The notes under the pieces were generated by a model, which did not search any database, was not told where the DNA came from, and saw only the letters and a program-made list of their open reading frames with translations. Below, one piece after another: positions 34,500 through 47,126 of a stretch of 64,000 nt of DNA. Numbering within the stretch: position 1 is the stretch's first letter; each line of letters opens with the position of its first letter. Location of the stretch: positions 4,402,001 to 4,466,000 of the forward strand of contig NC_079517.1 of assembly GCF_000801105.2 (NCBI RefSeq), written 5' to 3'. This DNA comes from Raphanus sativus (taxonomy: Eukaryota; Streptophyta; Magnoliopsida; Brassicales; Brassicaceae). A program made the translations under genes and the position numbers.

Positions 34500-37150
34500 A
34501 AATGCTTTCATGATATTCATGGTCCATTCGGATCATATGGTTTATCTCTCTTAGATAAATTCGACCATGAATGTCTTTGTATGTCCATGATCTGTCCGGA
34601 TCATGACATCATCCATAATCCATCCGGATTATGTTCTTGTCCACTATATATCTTATTCATATCCTTTGACCAAAACTCTTTATGAACTTTTTGTATATGT
34701 CCACGGTCTGTTCATGAAGTGGCTATTGTGTTATAGTTTGAAGTTTAATCAAAACTAAGCCACTTTTTGGTCAATAGGACGTTCCTCTCACTTGGATGGT
34801 TTAGGTCGGATTTAAGACCTAGAGGAACTGGTCGGAACAAGCTGGACGGGATGGATTGGTCGGGACCAATGATGATTAAGGTCGAACTAGGTCGGACATG
34901 ATCCTAGTCGGTATGGTTCCCTTTGGTCGTGAATCTGATGGATTCTCAGACCATTTGATCAATCTATTCTTGGTACGTTGGATCATAGATCCCAACATTC
35001 ATATACGGCTAATGATCTCTACTATAGATCATCGTAGTCTCTTCATAGCCTTTCCAAGAATCAATCATCTTAATCATCCTTTCTTTAAGTATAAACACAA
35101 GGAATATATTGACTACTATATGGACTGATCTGAAACGTTCTTATAGAACTTTCTACTATGCATCACTTAGTCTTATCATATCGTGTGTACATACACGCAT
35201 GCAGCTGCATTTCAGTCCATGAACAACGCAGGAACGATGTTGTTCTATGAGAACTTTTTTCTCATTTCTCAAGGTATCTTATGTTACCTTTATATATATC
35301 CAGTGAGATATCAATTGTCTACTACATCTTTCTTATATGCCCAGATATTTATCAATTTCGATATTGGGTAGTAGCATTCACCACATAGGAATTTATTTCC
35401 TTGTTCCTTAGTCCCTGTGAGTATCCTTGTGTGATCAAGCCATTCCTTTGAATGCTTTATGTAGCAACATGTACGACCACTTGTCTGTACTTTCATGTTC
35501 TACAGCTCACGATTTTCTTTTCCTCACAAGACTCATCTATTCACTGGTTAGATGGCGTCTATCTTATGTATTTGGCCAATACGCCCATCATATACATTCT
35601 TTACCATAACTCCACGTCCCATTCATTTCTCTATGATGAGTACTCTTACGTGGGTTAGTGATCCTCGCATATCTCTTATGCTCAAGTGCTTTTTCTTTAT
35701 CACTTATGAGTGTGTGTATGTGTCGACACCTTATATAATGTTCCTTCGCGTTCTATCGCGTTCTAGACATGATACAATCGATTGAGATTTTATTCTTATC
35801 AGGATCATTGAATACTTTGTAGTTTGCAAGGCTACATTGTATGATACCTGTACCTTAGGACCGGCCGGTCTTATCTCATTGTCTAGTATGGTTTCTCTTT
35901 CATGAACCCGGATCTATCATTATGAGCACCTTATCTCTTTCTATCCGAGGTTCCTTGTATATGGAACATACTGGTCTATCTTGTATAAACTTCTACAGCA
36001 ACTTGATTATGTCTCTACTAGGACATTTATATAGTGGTGCTAAGCTGGTATGACTTAGTCATTCTTTCGGGTCTGTCTGGCTATCATTCTTTCTTTGTTT
36101 ATGGACGTCCAGTACATATATATCTGGTCCGAGGATCTTTGCCAAGACTTGGATGGTTAAAACCATTCCACTTTTACTTTTTATTTACCAGCTTATAGCT
36201 TTCTCCATGATGTTGGATAGTCGGATTCATCTTGTATGTAATCCGTGTACCTTGGCCACAATATGATCACCTTTGTTTGGCTCATGATCTCATTAAATTC
36301 GTGGGAGAAAGATCATGTTCTCTTATCCAACATATATTCCCGATTTTCATCTCATCCTTAGATGAGGTATTCCATCCTAGATGGCACATAGGTATGTGGT
36401 GGTTTATCCATAAAGTCTTAGGATGGTCTATATCTGGATTATGACCCTTTATCATCTTTAGACGGGAATATCTATGCTCACTTTATATGGCCTGATGTAT
36501 CTTATCTTTCATACATGTATTCTTGTGGTGTACCCAAGCTTATAGACTTTTGAAGTCTCAACCTAATAGGTTATGCCTTATACGGCCAAGCTATAATGCC
36601 TTATGGCCTTCGGCCAGGCTTATCATGTTTGGGTTTTATAGTATGGTCATGGACCACACGGAGTGTTTATTCTCCCCCTCATGAACATGCTAAAAAATAT
36701 GTTTGTTTGTCCTCACTTAAACGTAATGCTTGGACGGCCAACATGGTTTTAAACCATGATACACGAATTTGTGGTCTGGTCATGATCACGGGTTTTGTCC
36801 TCACTACCCTCATGATCAGATTATACTTTCGTGTTACTTGGAACAATGAAGCCTACTGAGTTTCCCTTGTGTACATGTTTCACAACGTGAGATCTTATGG
36901 GATAACTCTTTGTGCCTTATTAATCAAGTTCGGACCAGGATGGCTAATCCGGTCATGCCATAAAGTGTATAAATTCGTTGGTGAACCTTACTGGTTACCT
37001 AGGCTTTTATGCCTTATCACACTGATCCTTAGCATAGTATTAGATCAGTAGGGAGAATGTAGTCTCGACCTCTTTTATATGTATGCCTTTGGCGATTTTC
37101 ATAAGCTAAAGGAACATTTCCTTTTTCTTTGCTTTGCCCATTGGTTTATT
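34500..37150 (-). other. Noncoding interior of the copia-type element
   Basis: About 2.65 kb with no recognisable protease, integrase or reverse transcriptase on either strand; short frames lack family motifs. It contains many palindromic words such as CATGATCTGTCCGGATCATG (34586-34605), CATAATCCATCCGGATTATG (34614-34633) and CATGGTTTTAAACCATG (near 36742). These recall the leader hairpins at 38.5-38.9 kb. Confidence 0.6.
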
Positions 37151-37511
37151 ATTGAAACCATTTTGATGTGGCTTGTAATGCCATTTCGACCTTTACTCCC
37201 TCCTCGGCCATGATTGGATCTACAACCACGGTTACTGTGGTATCCTTGTCCACGGCCAGTGGGGATTTTGGGTCTCTCTCAATGGGTCTTAGGTGATAAA
37301 TTTCGTGCCTCTTAAGGCCATGCCTTAGGCGTGGTGGTCTAGACATACTCTTCTCGAGTTTTCATTCTCATTTGTCAATCAAAAATATTTTTCAAGCAAA
37401 TTAATCAATGAAGATAAAAGAAAAACTTTTATTAATGCTATGAAATTTTGAATGACAAAACACCAAATCATAAGTATGAAGTCAGAATGTTTAAAGGCTT
37501 TAGACAATGGT

Positions 37512-38135
37512 CTAGCCGGCCACTCCATCTGTTACTTTGGACGTGGCTCCCATGGATTCTTCATCATCACTATCTGCCTCATAGCCGCTCATATCATCTT
37601 TCATCTGATTCATCTGTTCATTTTGAGATAAGTATAAGAACAGATCGTTGTATGTGGTGAAACCTTTATCTCGATAGGTTAGTTGTAGGAATAGATCTTT
37701 TGGATCTGCTGTGGAGAAAACTTTTTCAAGTAATTTCTCCTCTGTCAACTTTTCACCATAAAACATCAGTGTATGAGCTACTTTAGATAGAGCATAATTG
37801 TATTTTTCCACGGACCCAAAGTCCCGGAAACTAAGGCTCATCCACTCATGCCTTGCCTTTGGTAATATCACCTTAGTGTATCTGGACTTTAACTCTTTCC
37901 AAAGGCATCGAAGGCTTTGTATATCTTGGTACTGATTTCTCAGTTCCACATTGAGATGATGGCGCATTACTGTTAATGCCTTATATTTCTCATTCTCGGT
38001 TCCATGATCATCTTTGATGATACATTCACTAAGACCTTCTATCGTTAGTATAACCGAGATATTTATTGCCCATCTTAGATAGTTCTCTCCAGAGATATCT
38101 AGGGTATCATAGTCCATGGGTTGGAATCTCAACAT
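37512..38135 (-). CDS. copia-type Gag (UBN2-like), partial
   Basis: A 207-residue frame: MLRFQPMDYDTLDISGENYL at the start, then EKYKALTVMRHHLNVELRNQ, CLWKELKSRYTKVILPKARH and LEKVFSTADPKDLFLQ. This is the capsid part of a copia-family Gag. It runs open to a stop at 37512, with an acidic end (SGYEADSDDEESMGATSK). No zinc knuckle is seen in this frame; a decayed continuation toward 37150 reads basic and low-complexity. It may be the only protein made by this element. Confidence 0.75.
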   Translation of the reverse strand: MLRFQPMDYDTLDISGENYLRWAINISVILTIEGLSECIIKDDHGTENEKYKALTVMRHHLNVELRNQYQDIQSLRCLWKELKSRYTKVILPKARHEWMSLSFRDFGSVEKYNYALSKVAHTLMFYGEKLTEEKLLEKVFSTADPKDLFLQLTYRDKGFTTYNDLFLYLSQNEQMNQMKDDMSGYEADSDDEESMGATSKVTDGVAG

Positions 38136-38474
38136 CTGAAATCATATCAAAATGATTTAAGTGTTAGTACATACAATTTCTGATGCCATTGGCTATCCAA
38201 GAAATAAAAGGCACTCGGCCAGTATGTAAACAATAAGCCATACGGCTTGTGTGTGTAATCAATGCCTTTCGGCCACTCATGATCACACGGCCATCTTTGC
38301 GTGATCAATGCCTTACGGCTATTATTCAATCAGGATCACACGGCCAGCAAACAAATAAGAGGGCCACACGGCCAGTTTGCATTCTTTTAGAAATTTATTT
38401 TCTCATAACTCATCAATCTCTTAATCAACTTGTTTGATTTATAAATCCCTTGAAAATAGTGGGATGGACGAGTG

Positions 38475-38925
38475 CATGGTCTAGCCATACCATATGGTAT
38501 GCTACATCGACCCATGCGGTTTAATGGTCTAGTAGTACCATTCGGTACACTTTCTCGACCAAATAAAACGGATCGTGATTTAGCTGCACTGTGGTGCGCA
38601 TCATCCATCACCGGTGATTCTGGATCATCGAGGATCACCGTGGATCACCTTGGATCACTGATCATCGTAGATCATCGAGGATCATCATGGATCATAGATC
38701 AACGCGGATCATTGTGGATGATCACCGTGAATCACAGGTGAAAAATCTAGTTGCACCTGAGGGTGAACATCATCGACCATTGATTTTGTTTTATGGTCTA
38801 ATCGTACTTAAGAGTACGTATCATCGACCTTTACTTCATATGGTCTAGTCATACCTATTGGTATGCATCATTGACCTAAAAGAAAATCATGGTCTAGCCA
38901 CACTATGGTGTGCATCATCGACCAA
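38475..38925 (-). repeat. Five hairpin units with covarying stems in the copia-type leader
   Basis: Five units of about 37 bp share ATGGTCTAG at the left and ATCGACC at the right, which can pair as GGTC/GACC. Inside each is a different palindrome: CATACCATATGGTATG (38486-38501), GTACCATTCGGTAC (38535-38548), CGTACTTAAGAGTACG (38803-38818), CATACCTATTGGTATG (38850-38865) and CACACTATGGTGTG (38899-38912). Stem bases change between units yet both arms change together. The units lie between the 5' LTR and gag in the element's own orientation. Confidence 0.85.
38620..38740. repeat. GGATCA minisatellite in the copia-type leader
   Basis: About 120 bp made of degenerate tandem units of GGATCATC or GGATCACC type, lying between hairpin units 2 and 3. 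GATC recurs about a dozen times. Confidence 0.7.
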
Positions 38926-38938
38926 AAGATGTGGAAAA

Positions 38939-39209
38939 CATTAACCTTATGTTTTGTTTGGACATATAGCGTGTCATCCTTAAAGGGGTATCCCTTGTTG
39001 TCCATACAAAACGAAAGTCATGTAATCACATGCTTTATATTTTAGGGTTTAGAGTTTCTTAAAATCGGACTTAAACTTTAAGGATTAGGGTATAAAATTC
39101 AAATCTGATTTTAGGATTAGGTTAAACATTGACCTTAAATTTTGTTTGGACATATAGCGTGTCATCCTTAAAGGGGTATCACTTGTTGTCCATACAAAAC
39201 TAAAGTCAT
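38939..39209. repeat. Direct repeat pair in the copia-type leader
   Basis: A stretch of about 85 bp beginning with TTGTTTGGACATATAGCGTG is present twice, at about 38939-39021 and 39127-39209, with few changes. It is followed by the remaining leader up to the 5' LTR at 39756. Confidence 0.8.
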
Positions 39210-39755
39210 GTAAAACTATTAAGGGTTTAGGGTTTTGATTTTAAAATAAAACAAGAACTAAAATCAACCAAATCAAATCGCAAAACCTTTTAAATCGGAT
39301 TTAAGATGAAGAGAAGTTTGAAATCCGAATTGCTTGAACCACAAGTAAAGATTAGGGTTCTTGAGATCTTACCTTAATCTTTGCCGAGCTTTTCTCCTTG
39401 GTTCCTCTTTTAGAAACCTTTAATAATCAACAATGAAAGTTTCAAAGTTGGATTAGTATGAGATCTAAGAACAATAGATATCGAAATTAAAAGAGATAAG
39501 GAGTTGGCGGCTATTAGGGTTTTGGATGATCTTTGACGGCGCGGCTTGCACTGGAAGGTGACGGCGCGTCTGAAGTCGGATTGCTGCGTGGTCTTCGGCG
39601 CTGGATTCCTCTCGTCAAGAGCTTCAGTTTGATATATTACTCGCCGTCTGGATCCTTACGGTTAGGGAGATATGGCTGTTTGAAGTTACGGCCGAAATTA
39701 GGATTTTTGTGATCGCCGAATTTTAGCTAGGGTTTAGAGTCTCGTGCTGATAACG

Positions 39756-39991
39756 TGTTCTAATCCTAGTGTTCTTGTCTTAGAATAGATCGAACTAAAG
39801 AGAGAGAGAGAGAGTCGTATGACTTAGAGATGAATGAATTGTTATTATTCCATGAGTAATGAGTTCCTTATATAGGATTACATAACTTGGAGACAAAGTC
39901 TAATAACTTGGAGTAGGGAACAAGTAACTTGGAGTAGGGAACAAGTAAATCTAGAACATTCCATAATAGACATCACACAATATTCATAACA
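39756..39991 (-). repeat. copia-type 5' LTR (element reads on minus)
   Basis: 236 bp, the partner of 33564-33801. Next to it, in the element's orientation, CGTTATCAGCACGAGACTC (39737-39755) is the probable primer binding region. It is not the common initiator-Met type. Confidence 0.85.
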
Positions 39992-41213
39992 CTTACGTGG
40001 TTTTCTTCTACAAAAAATAATAATAATAAACATATGTTAACCAGAATAGTAAACCAGACCAGCATAGTTAACCACTAATCTAATAATGGATGCCCATTAA
40101 TTAGTAGTCCAAAATGTGTTAGTGTTAGTTTCGGACTAGAGGCCCACTAAAATTCGCATCCCTCCAATCCACTAAATGGTTTCACGCATCAATATGGGCT
40201 TTATAGACCATAATACCCGTGAACCCAACTCATTGGACTACTAAAACTATTAGCTTCAAGCTTCAGCCTATTATTGTTTTCGTTTTCCTTTATGTGTTTA
40301 GTCTGAAGTCGGAACTCTTTGATTTTACTACTATGAAGTCAATTTAATTCAGTCATTTCTTTTATAAACTCTATCTGCTGTTCCGGTCGGCTCTGAAAGA
40401 AATATATTTGATGATATAGAGTGGACTGGCTATCATACTATCTGATCCGAATTTAGGATATGTTCCGACTAATGCCAAAAGTGAACTGATATGTTACGAT
40501 CCACCATGTCAATCACTTGAGCCGAAACTTAAATTCAGATTGGCCAGATAGTAATATAATTTAATTTAAAGAAAATCGAATTCAGAATTGATATAGTACA
40601 TACTAAACCCCAAAAAATTATCACTAGGCTATGTGGTTGTATTCGTGACTCATGAATTTCAGAACAGTATATCAAGTCTCGGCTTTGAGTCGCTCTAATA
40701 AATTTGGCGTCGTACGATTTCCTCTATCCATCTCCTCTCTTCTTGGTCGTTCTAAACTTCCAATGCTCGTTTGCCTTATTTTCTTGTTGTAGTCTTTGTT
40801 CTTTTTGTGGGTTTCTTTATTTACTCTAAATTTATATTTTGGCTTTCAAGTTTTCGGAATTGGTCTCTCCGATTATGGAGCTCTGGTTTTGAAGATTTAG
40901 GATCTTCTATCAAATGTAATCCAACAATATACTTCCTTCTATCAAATGAAATGTAGTGTTAAAAGAAAAAGAAAAAGATTAGTCATTTTACAGTTGTCAC
41001 AATCACATAAAATGAAAACAAATACTTGGACATTTGTCTTTAAATCAAGTTGAACAGAAAAGGAGAAAAATATATTGACATATTTGGAGAAAACAATAAT
41101 AATATATCCATCTCGTCTATAAAAGACAAGCTTGGTCTCACATCACATCACAATGCATTCAGCAGCATCTTTCCTTCACAAGCTTTCCATCAGAAAAAAA
41201 AGATTAGGCAAAA
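39992..41213 (+). promoter_or_regulatory. MIPS upstream region, copy M2
   Basis: About 1.2 kb of promoter sequence of the duplicated MIPS start, repeated almost identically at 47651-48828. A TATA box TCTATAAAAGA at about 41116-41126 lies some 90 bp before the ATG, a plausible promoter with a short leader. Only here is it continuous with exon 1; in M3 it is split by the TRIM-like element. Confidence 0.65.
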
Positions 41214-41585
41214 ATGTTCATCGAAAGCTTCAAGGTTGAATCTCCAAACGTGAAGTACACAGAGAATGAGATTCATTCACTGTATGACTACCAAACACCT
41301 GAGCTCGTTCACGAGAGCAAGAATGGTGCGTATCAATGGACCGTGAAGCCAAAAACCGTAAAATACGAGTTTAAGACCGACACTCATGTGCCCAAACTTG
41401 GGTATTTATTCTTCTCTAATTTCCGGCCTTAGCTTAATAATTGTATCATACGGTTTATACATTTTTCTTTGTATATGTCAACGATGTTTGTGCTTTGTCT
41501 AAACTTATTTTGGCAGAGTGATGCTCGTTGGTTGGGGAGGAAACAATGGTTCTACTCTTACCGCTGGTGTTATCGCCAATCGTGA
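41214..41585 (+). pseudogene. MIPS3: MIPS exons 1-2, copy M2 (open but truncated gene)
   Basis: Exon 1 (41214-41401) and exon 2 (41517-41585) encode the N-terminal 85 or so residues of myo-inositol-3-phosphate synthase, the enzyme that makes inositol phosphate from glucose-6-phosphate. Exon 1 starts [20 protein letters not shown] and ends VPKLG. Exon 2 carries the NAD-binding glycine motif VGWGGNNGSTLTAGVIANR. Both frames are open and splice sites are GT-AG. No exon 3 follows: intron 2 runs into X2 and then A3. A transcript from here could encode only a short NAD-loop fragment. Identity to MIPS3 is inferred from gene order. Confidence 0.88.
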
Positions 41586-44500
41586 GTGAGTAAAATATTT
41601 TCTTCTTGATTAATTTCTCTAATATTAATTGTTTTACTTTCTTTATAATACTACTACTAGGATAAGATTCGCGTCTTGCGCGGGATGAAATTGTTATTTT
41701 TATTATATTTTGGAGAATAAAATAATAGTTCGGTTTCATTTGGATTATAGGTGTTAAATCCGGATATCGGGTTGGTTTCGGTTGGTTCGGTTTTTTCGAT
41801 ATTTTGGTTAGTAAAATATAACTACTAATCTAAATCCAAATTTACTTCGGTTCGATTTGGTTTACATACCGTCGGTTTTCAGTTTATTCGGTTTTATACC
41901 AAAAAACATAATTATTTATTTTGAGATCATATTATATACTATACAAATTTTATAGTTATGTTGTCAAAAAGTCATTTATAAAAAATATTATATATTTAAA
42001 TAAAAGAATAAAAACAAAAAATGCTTCTATCATCTAATAAAATAATCAAATATAGAATTAATATCAAAGCTCTAAATTTTGAAAATAAAAATAAAAAACA
42101 AAACAAAGCATGAAATAAAAGCTTTTCTATTCTTCCATATTTAGTGTTCATCAAATTAATATGTCTTCGATTGAACACAACCCTATTTTTTAAAAAAATA
42201 AAAAAAGTTGTACAGAATTTCAACTAATTTTTGTCCATCAAATTTATAATTTTTACTTCAATTTAGTTAATGTTAAAATAAAGCAAAAAGATCAAAAAAG
42301 AAAGACTAAAAAATAAGAAACCACACTTGCAGTAAATTATTACTTAATTATAATTCAAGTCATTTATAAATTATAATTATAGTTCAACTCATATAACAAA
42401 TAGATATTCATGCGTCATTATAAATATATACATATTTACATGTTTAAATTTAATCGGTTATAAATCAAACCATTTCCAAATCCTACGATTTTTATAAAAT
42501 CACATCCATTTGGTTACGATGGTATATACAAAAAATAACATATTATCTATTTCTGTTCGGTTCGGTACTTTTTGATTTTAGCATATTGAACAGCCCTAAT
42601 TTGGATATTAGTTGGTTTTGATTGTTTTTATCGTCTTATTATCCTATTGTAGAATTAGAATTTAAATTCATATTTTTTGGAACCTTACATGTGAATTTTA
42701 TATTAAAAACAAAACATAAAATACATAGTTTGAACACATATATATAGAGTGTGAAAACATTTATGAGAGTGTGAATGCTCATTCTCAAATCATTGTGAGA
42801 ATGCCACATATCCATTATAGTGTAAACACATTTCTTAGAATGCTTTTCCTTTAATATATATATAGGGGATATGTTGGGTTTGAACATTTGTAATTGTAAT
42901 TGTGGACAGAAATCTATTTTGAATTTATGATGAGCCTGATCGATTTGGGCTTAAATTTTTATCACCCTCTTTATATATATATATATATAATTGTAATGTG
43001 GTCAATAAGTCACTTTTATTACAAAATATGTTCTACATTTTTTTAAATACTTAACTTTCACATCATTGAGAACCATTTTAATGATTTTAGAACCATCATC
43101 TTATTATTTTCAAATTGAATTATTTTGACTTTAGTCTTCCACATAATTTTGAAAGGTTTCAACTGAACGACTAAAATTGATGCAGCTAATTTGTTGCTTT
43201 AAATTGTTAGTGTATATATATATATATATATATATTTATATTATTTAATTTGAATATTTATTAAATAAAAATTCATATTAATACAATTTTATGATTATTT
43301 GTATCTTATTATAACAAAACAAATTAAGTTATTGATCACAAAATTTTCAAAATGAGATCTTCAAATTTCTAATAATTTATAAAATATTTTTAAAAATTCA
43401 AAATATAACATTTAATATAAAAAATGTTTTTATTATATAGTTAATGTGATTGTTTAATATCTTTTAATAATATAAAATAATAAAAGAACTAAGATACAAA
43501 ATTGTTATCAAATATTCATTATTCATAATAATTACTTTTCATATATACGTTAATCATATTAGATAATTTCATAACTTTTATTTAAGGAAAGTGCGAGATT
43601 GTTTTTTGTACATTATTTATCAATTCGATAGTTAGTTTAATAAAAAGTGTAATATAAGTTAAGATGGACCAAAAAACTTTTCTAAGAATAGTATATTTTA
43701 TATATTATATTTTATATAGTTATTTATTAAATGAAACTTCATAATCATACGGTTCTATGATCATTCATATCGTTTTATAACAAAATATTTAAATCATTGA
43801 TAACAAAATTTTAAATGAGAAAAAATTAATAAGTTTATAATTTATAAATGTTCTTGCCGTGCTTCGAAAGCGCGGATTCTTTTGGATTGTAAATAAAGTT
43901 TGTGAGTTGGTATTTTGAAATTGTTGTACATTATTATGATACAAAGTCATATTATATCCAATTAAGAATTTATTTGAAATTATATAATTTATGAATTAGT
44001 TTATCTATGATTTTGTATGTACATCTTACGTAACTCTCTCTTATGCATGGATATTTTACCTCACCCGTAAAATAAAATTGAAATCAACTTGGAAATATAG
44101 GGACAGTTTGGGTTCGGGTCCAGGGCAATATACATATTCGTTTTTCAGGATCTGCATGTTTCTTTTCGAGTCAATATCCTACGTGAGACATGACCGGATA
44201 TCCAAGTATCTGAAACATTTTGTGTATGCTAGATATATTTAAGTATTTTAGATATTGTTTTTGGTATTAGAATACTTTATAAGTTTGAGTTAGGGCTTCG
44301 ATTTTAGTTAAGGGCCTCAAGTAAAATTTAAATTATAAACCCCTATATAGGGTATTTAGAAACAAATTTTCATATTTTCGGTTTCCTCGGATCAGATTTC
44401 AAGTATGATTTTAGGTCGTTTTCGGTAGTTCGATATTTTTTGGGTATTTGTTTGGGGTTCGGGTCTTTTTTTGTGTTTCAGTATTTTCTTTTTGGTTTTT

Positions 44501-44655
44501 AGGTATTTCAAGTCTTTTCGGGTCCTAAATATCCAAAAAAAATCTGGATCCGCTATGTATCCGAAAATTACAGGTATTTTGAAAGTATTTGAATTATGGA
44601 CCCAAATCATCATGGAACGAAATGAACCAACCCAAACCTAAACCAAAAAGAATAT
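41586..44655. other. MIPS intron-2 sequence, copy M2, with a Helitron-like end
   Basis: AT-rich DNA with no gene. At 41657-41690 the minus strand reads a short hairpin (CGCGCAAGACGCG), then about nine bases, CTAG, and a T beyond it; this is the layout of a Helitron 3' end. The matching 5' end on the minus strand is unclear (a TATACTAT-like word lies near 44810). GGTTCGG-type degenerate repeats occur at 41760-41900 and 44100-44640. A CGTGCTTCGAAAGCGCGG hairpin at about 43858 also resembles a Helitron terminus. The stretch is duplicated at 50771-53839. Confidence 0.5.
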
Positions 44656-45612
44656 AAATACTCGAAATGAACCAACCCGAAATGATTTTTTGTAATTAAA
44701 ATTTTAGTCTTTTTAATAGTATAAACTATGTAAATATCCAAAAGAGCTTTAGAAGCGCAGATTCCAAATTTAAAATAATATTTAAAAAATGAATTTCTAT
44801 ATCAGATAGTATAGGTTTGAGCACATTTACCCGGAATCGCGAATCAAACTGAAAAAAACGAAACCAAAATTAAACTGAATTTTATAAATTGCCTAACATA
44901 TCATATATCTCTGAAACCTAAAAATTGAAATCAAACCGAAAACCAATTGGATAGCTTAATTTCAAAATACAAATTATAAACTCCGGGTATTATCTTAAGC
45001 TTATATATTGTAAGATTTTCCTTTTTCAAATATATTTTTTCCTTTGAAAATATCATTAATGTTAATGATTTTCTTGTTTTATAAAGGTTTAATAAATGGT
45101 ACATAGTTTAGATTTAGAGTTATGGTTTTAGGGATTATCGTTAATATTTGAATTGAATTGAATAACATGTTGTTAATATAAATTAAACTTGTTATTCAGT
45201 AACATTAAAAAGTTTGTTATGAGCACAGTCTATATATTATAAATTTATAGCATAAATTTGTGTTTAAATATTACTTTAAGCTATGACAAAAAGATGAAGT
45301 TCATAATGAACGTTTTATGAAACAACAATACTCTAAGCGTATACTGTAAAGGTAAAACGAATGTTAGAGTTGACAAAAAGATGACGGTTAGATAATATCA
45401 TTATACTTATCATGAGTCTTTCTTCGAAACTTATAAAAGCAATGTATAAAAGTATTGCACTATGATCTTTTATTAATATTTTTAACAAAGAAGAAATATG
45501 TAAGAGAAATATCTGTGGCCCAACATGTCAAAATCGTAAAATAGTGGTAGAGCAAAATATGATATAGTCGGGTTTTATTATTCCAAGTAGAATAATTTTA
45601 TATGGTATATAG

Positions 45613-45648
<36 letters not shown>

Positions 45649-46186
45649 AAATGATACTTTTTACTCATATGGTTTTAAAATCATGTGTATCTTTTCATAA
45701 TAAAAGTGTTAAACCATTGATCATTAATTTTTAACATAATAATTTTAATAGTTTTAGTCATATATTGTCATTTTTTAAAAATTCAAAATATAACATATAC
45801 GAAAAAATCTAAATTTTAATTTTATAGCTAATTCGATTGTTTAATTTATTTTAATAATATAAAATTAAACAAAAAATGATGGAGGAGATATAAATTGTTA
45901 TCAAATCTTTATTATTAGAAAAATTAATTGTCATATATATATATATTAGTCATTTATGGTAATTCCGTAGGTTTTATTTAAGGAAAGAAAATAAATAGTA
46001 ATTATATCTAGCGGAACAATCATAAATGCTTCCATCATAAATATCATATTATATCATCATATCATATAGTTTAACCAACGAATGTATCTAGCAACATATA
46101 AAAATTGAATGTGGACCTACTTATTTTTTAATTAAATGTAATTAATTACCTAATTGAGTGACACCTAAGCATTGGGATCTTTTTTA

Positions 46187-46801
46187 GGGCCTGACTGGTG
46201 TAACCGCAGCGGTTGCGGTTGCGGTTACGGGAGTTTGCGGGTGCGGGTAGTTGCGGTTTTAAACGTTTTCTAGAGATTTGTACGACTGGTACAGCTGTTA
46301 GAAATTGTTGCGTTTGCGGGACTCTTATGACTGGTAAACTACCAAACACAACATTTGTTAAATAATAATTTAACAATATTTACATTTTATGTAATTATAA
46401 AAATATTAAAATCATAATAATATGATAAAATAAAATTTATATTTATAAAATCATATTATTCAATTTTAAAAATGTATAGAAAATATTTTAGTTTTGAATT
46501 TTTATAATATAAATTGAAATATAATATGAATACATTTTACAATTTCTATTATTTCAGTTGAAAATTTTTATTGGATATTTTTAGTATTATTTTTATTTAT
46601 TATGTTTTTAAAGAAAAAAATTACATTCCCGCAACCGCCCGCAACCGCAAACGCTAGCTGGAACCAGCTTTTGATTTTAAGAGGTTCGGAGCGGTTTGAA
46701 GCGATTTGTAGCGTTTTCTGTGATTGTTTCGAAACGCCAACAACCGCTATGAACCGCAAAAGCTGCGTTTGCGGGTGGTAGCGGGAAAACCAGTCAGCCC
46801 C
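46187..46801. mobile_element. Harbinger-like MITE, copy in X2
   Basis: Same element as at 23071, with identical termini and TTA flanks. It was carried here by segmental duplication, not by a new insertion. Confidence 0.8.
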
Positions 46802-46885
46802 TTAATCATTACAAAATTGAGGTTACAATTTTTCAAATGTTTCTCTTTTAATATATAGGGGATTTTTTTGCTTAACTTTATAATA

Positions 46886-47126
46886 CTACTGTTTCAAATT
46901 TGATTAAAGTTGTGCGTCTGTCTTATTGCGGGTGGGTCAATAAATTATTTATATTCCCGCAACTGGACACTATAATAATGCAAAAGTTGGAATTTATTTA
47001 AAGAAAAATATTAAATAAATCCCAACTTTTGCATTATTATAGTGTCCAGTTGCGGGAATATGAATAATTTATTGACCCACCCGTAATAAGACAGACGCAC
47101 AACTTTATTCAAATTTGAAACAGTAG
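46886..47126. repeat. Foldback at the X2|A3 junction
   Basis: Same 241-bp inverted repeat as at 23773-24013, with the same arm differences. The shared arm changes show that both junctions descend from one event. Confidence 0.88.

Larger units (their letters stand above)
33564..39991 (-). mobile_element. Gutted copia-type LTR element (large non-autonomous derivative)
   Basis: A 6.43-kb element with short LTRs (33564-33801 and 39756-39991) starting TGTTCTAATCC and ending TTCATAACA, target duplication CTTAC at 33559-33563 and 39992-39996. LTRs differ only in the length of a GA run, so it is very young. Coding remnants are on the minus strand: a gag frame (38135-37512) and the RNase H end of a copia polyprotein (about 34480-34043). 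Protease, integrase and RT are missing; about 2.7 kb of AT-rich DNA stands in their place. The leader upstream of gag has striking hairpin repeats. It probably moves with enzymes supplied by a relative. Confidence 0.88.

Noticed and set aside
35000..37100. Many short plus-strand frames with hydrophobic residues
   Set aside because: They are in the noncoding interior of the copia-type element, with no family motif and no consistent frame.
38475..38925. Possible CRISPR-like array (regular repeats with changing inserts)
   Set aside because: The genome is a plant, the inserts are palindromes and not spacers, and the array lies in an LTR element leader.
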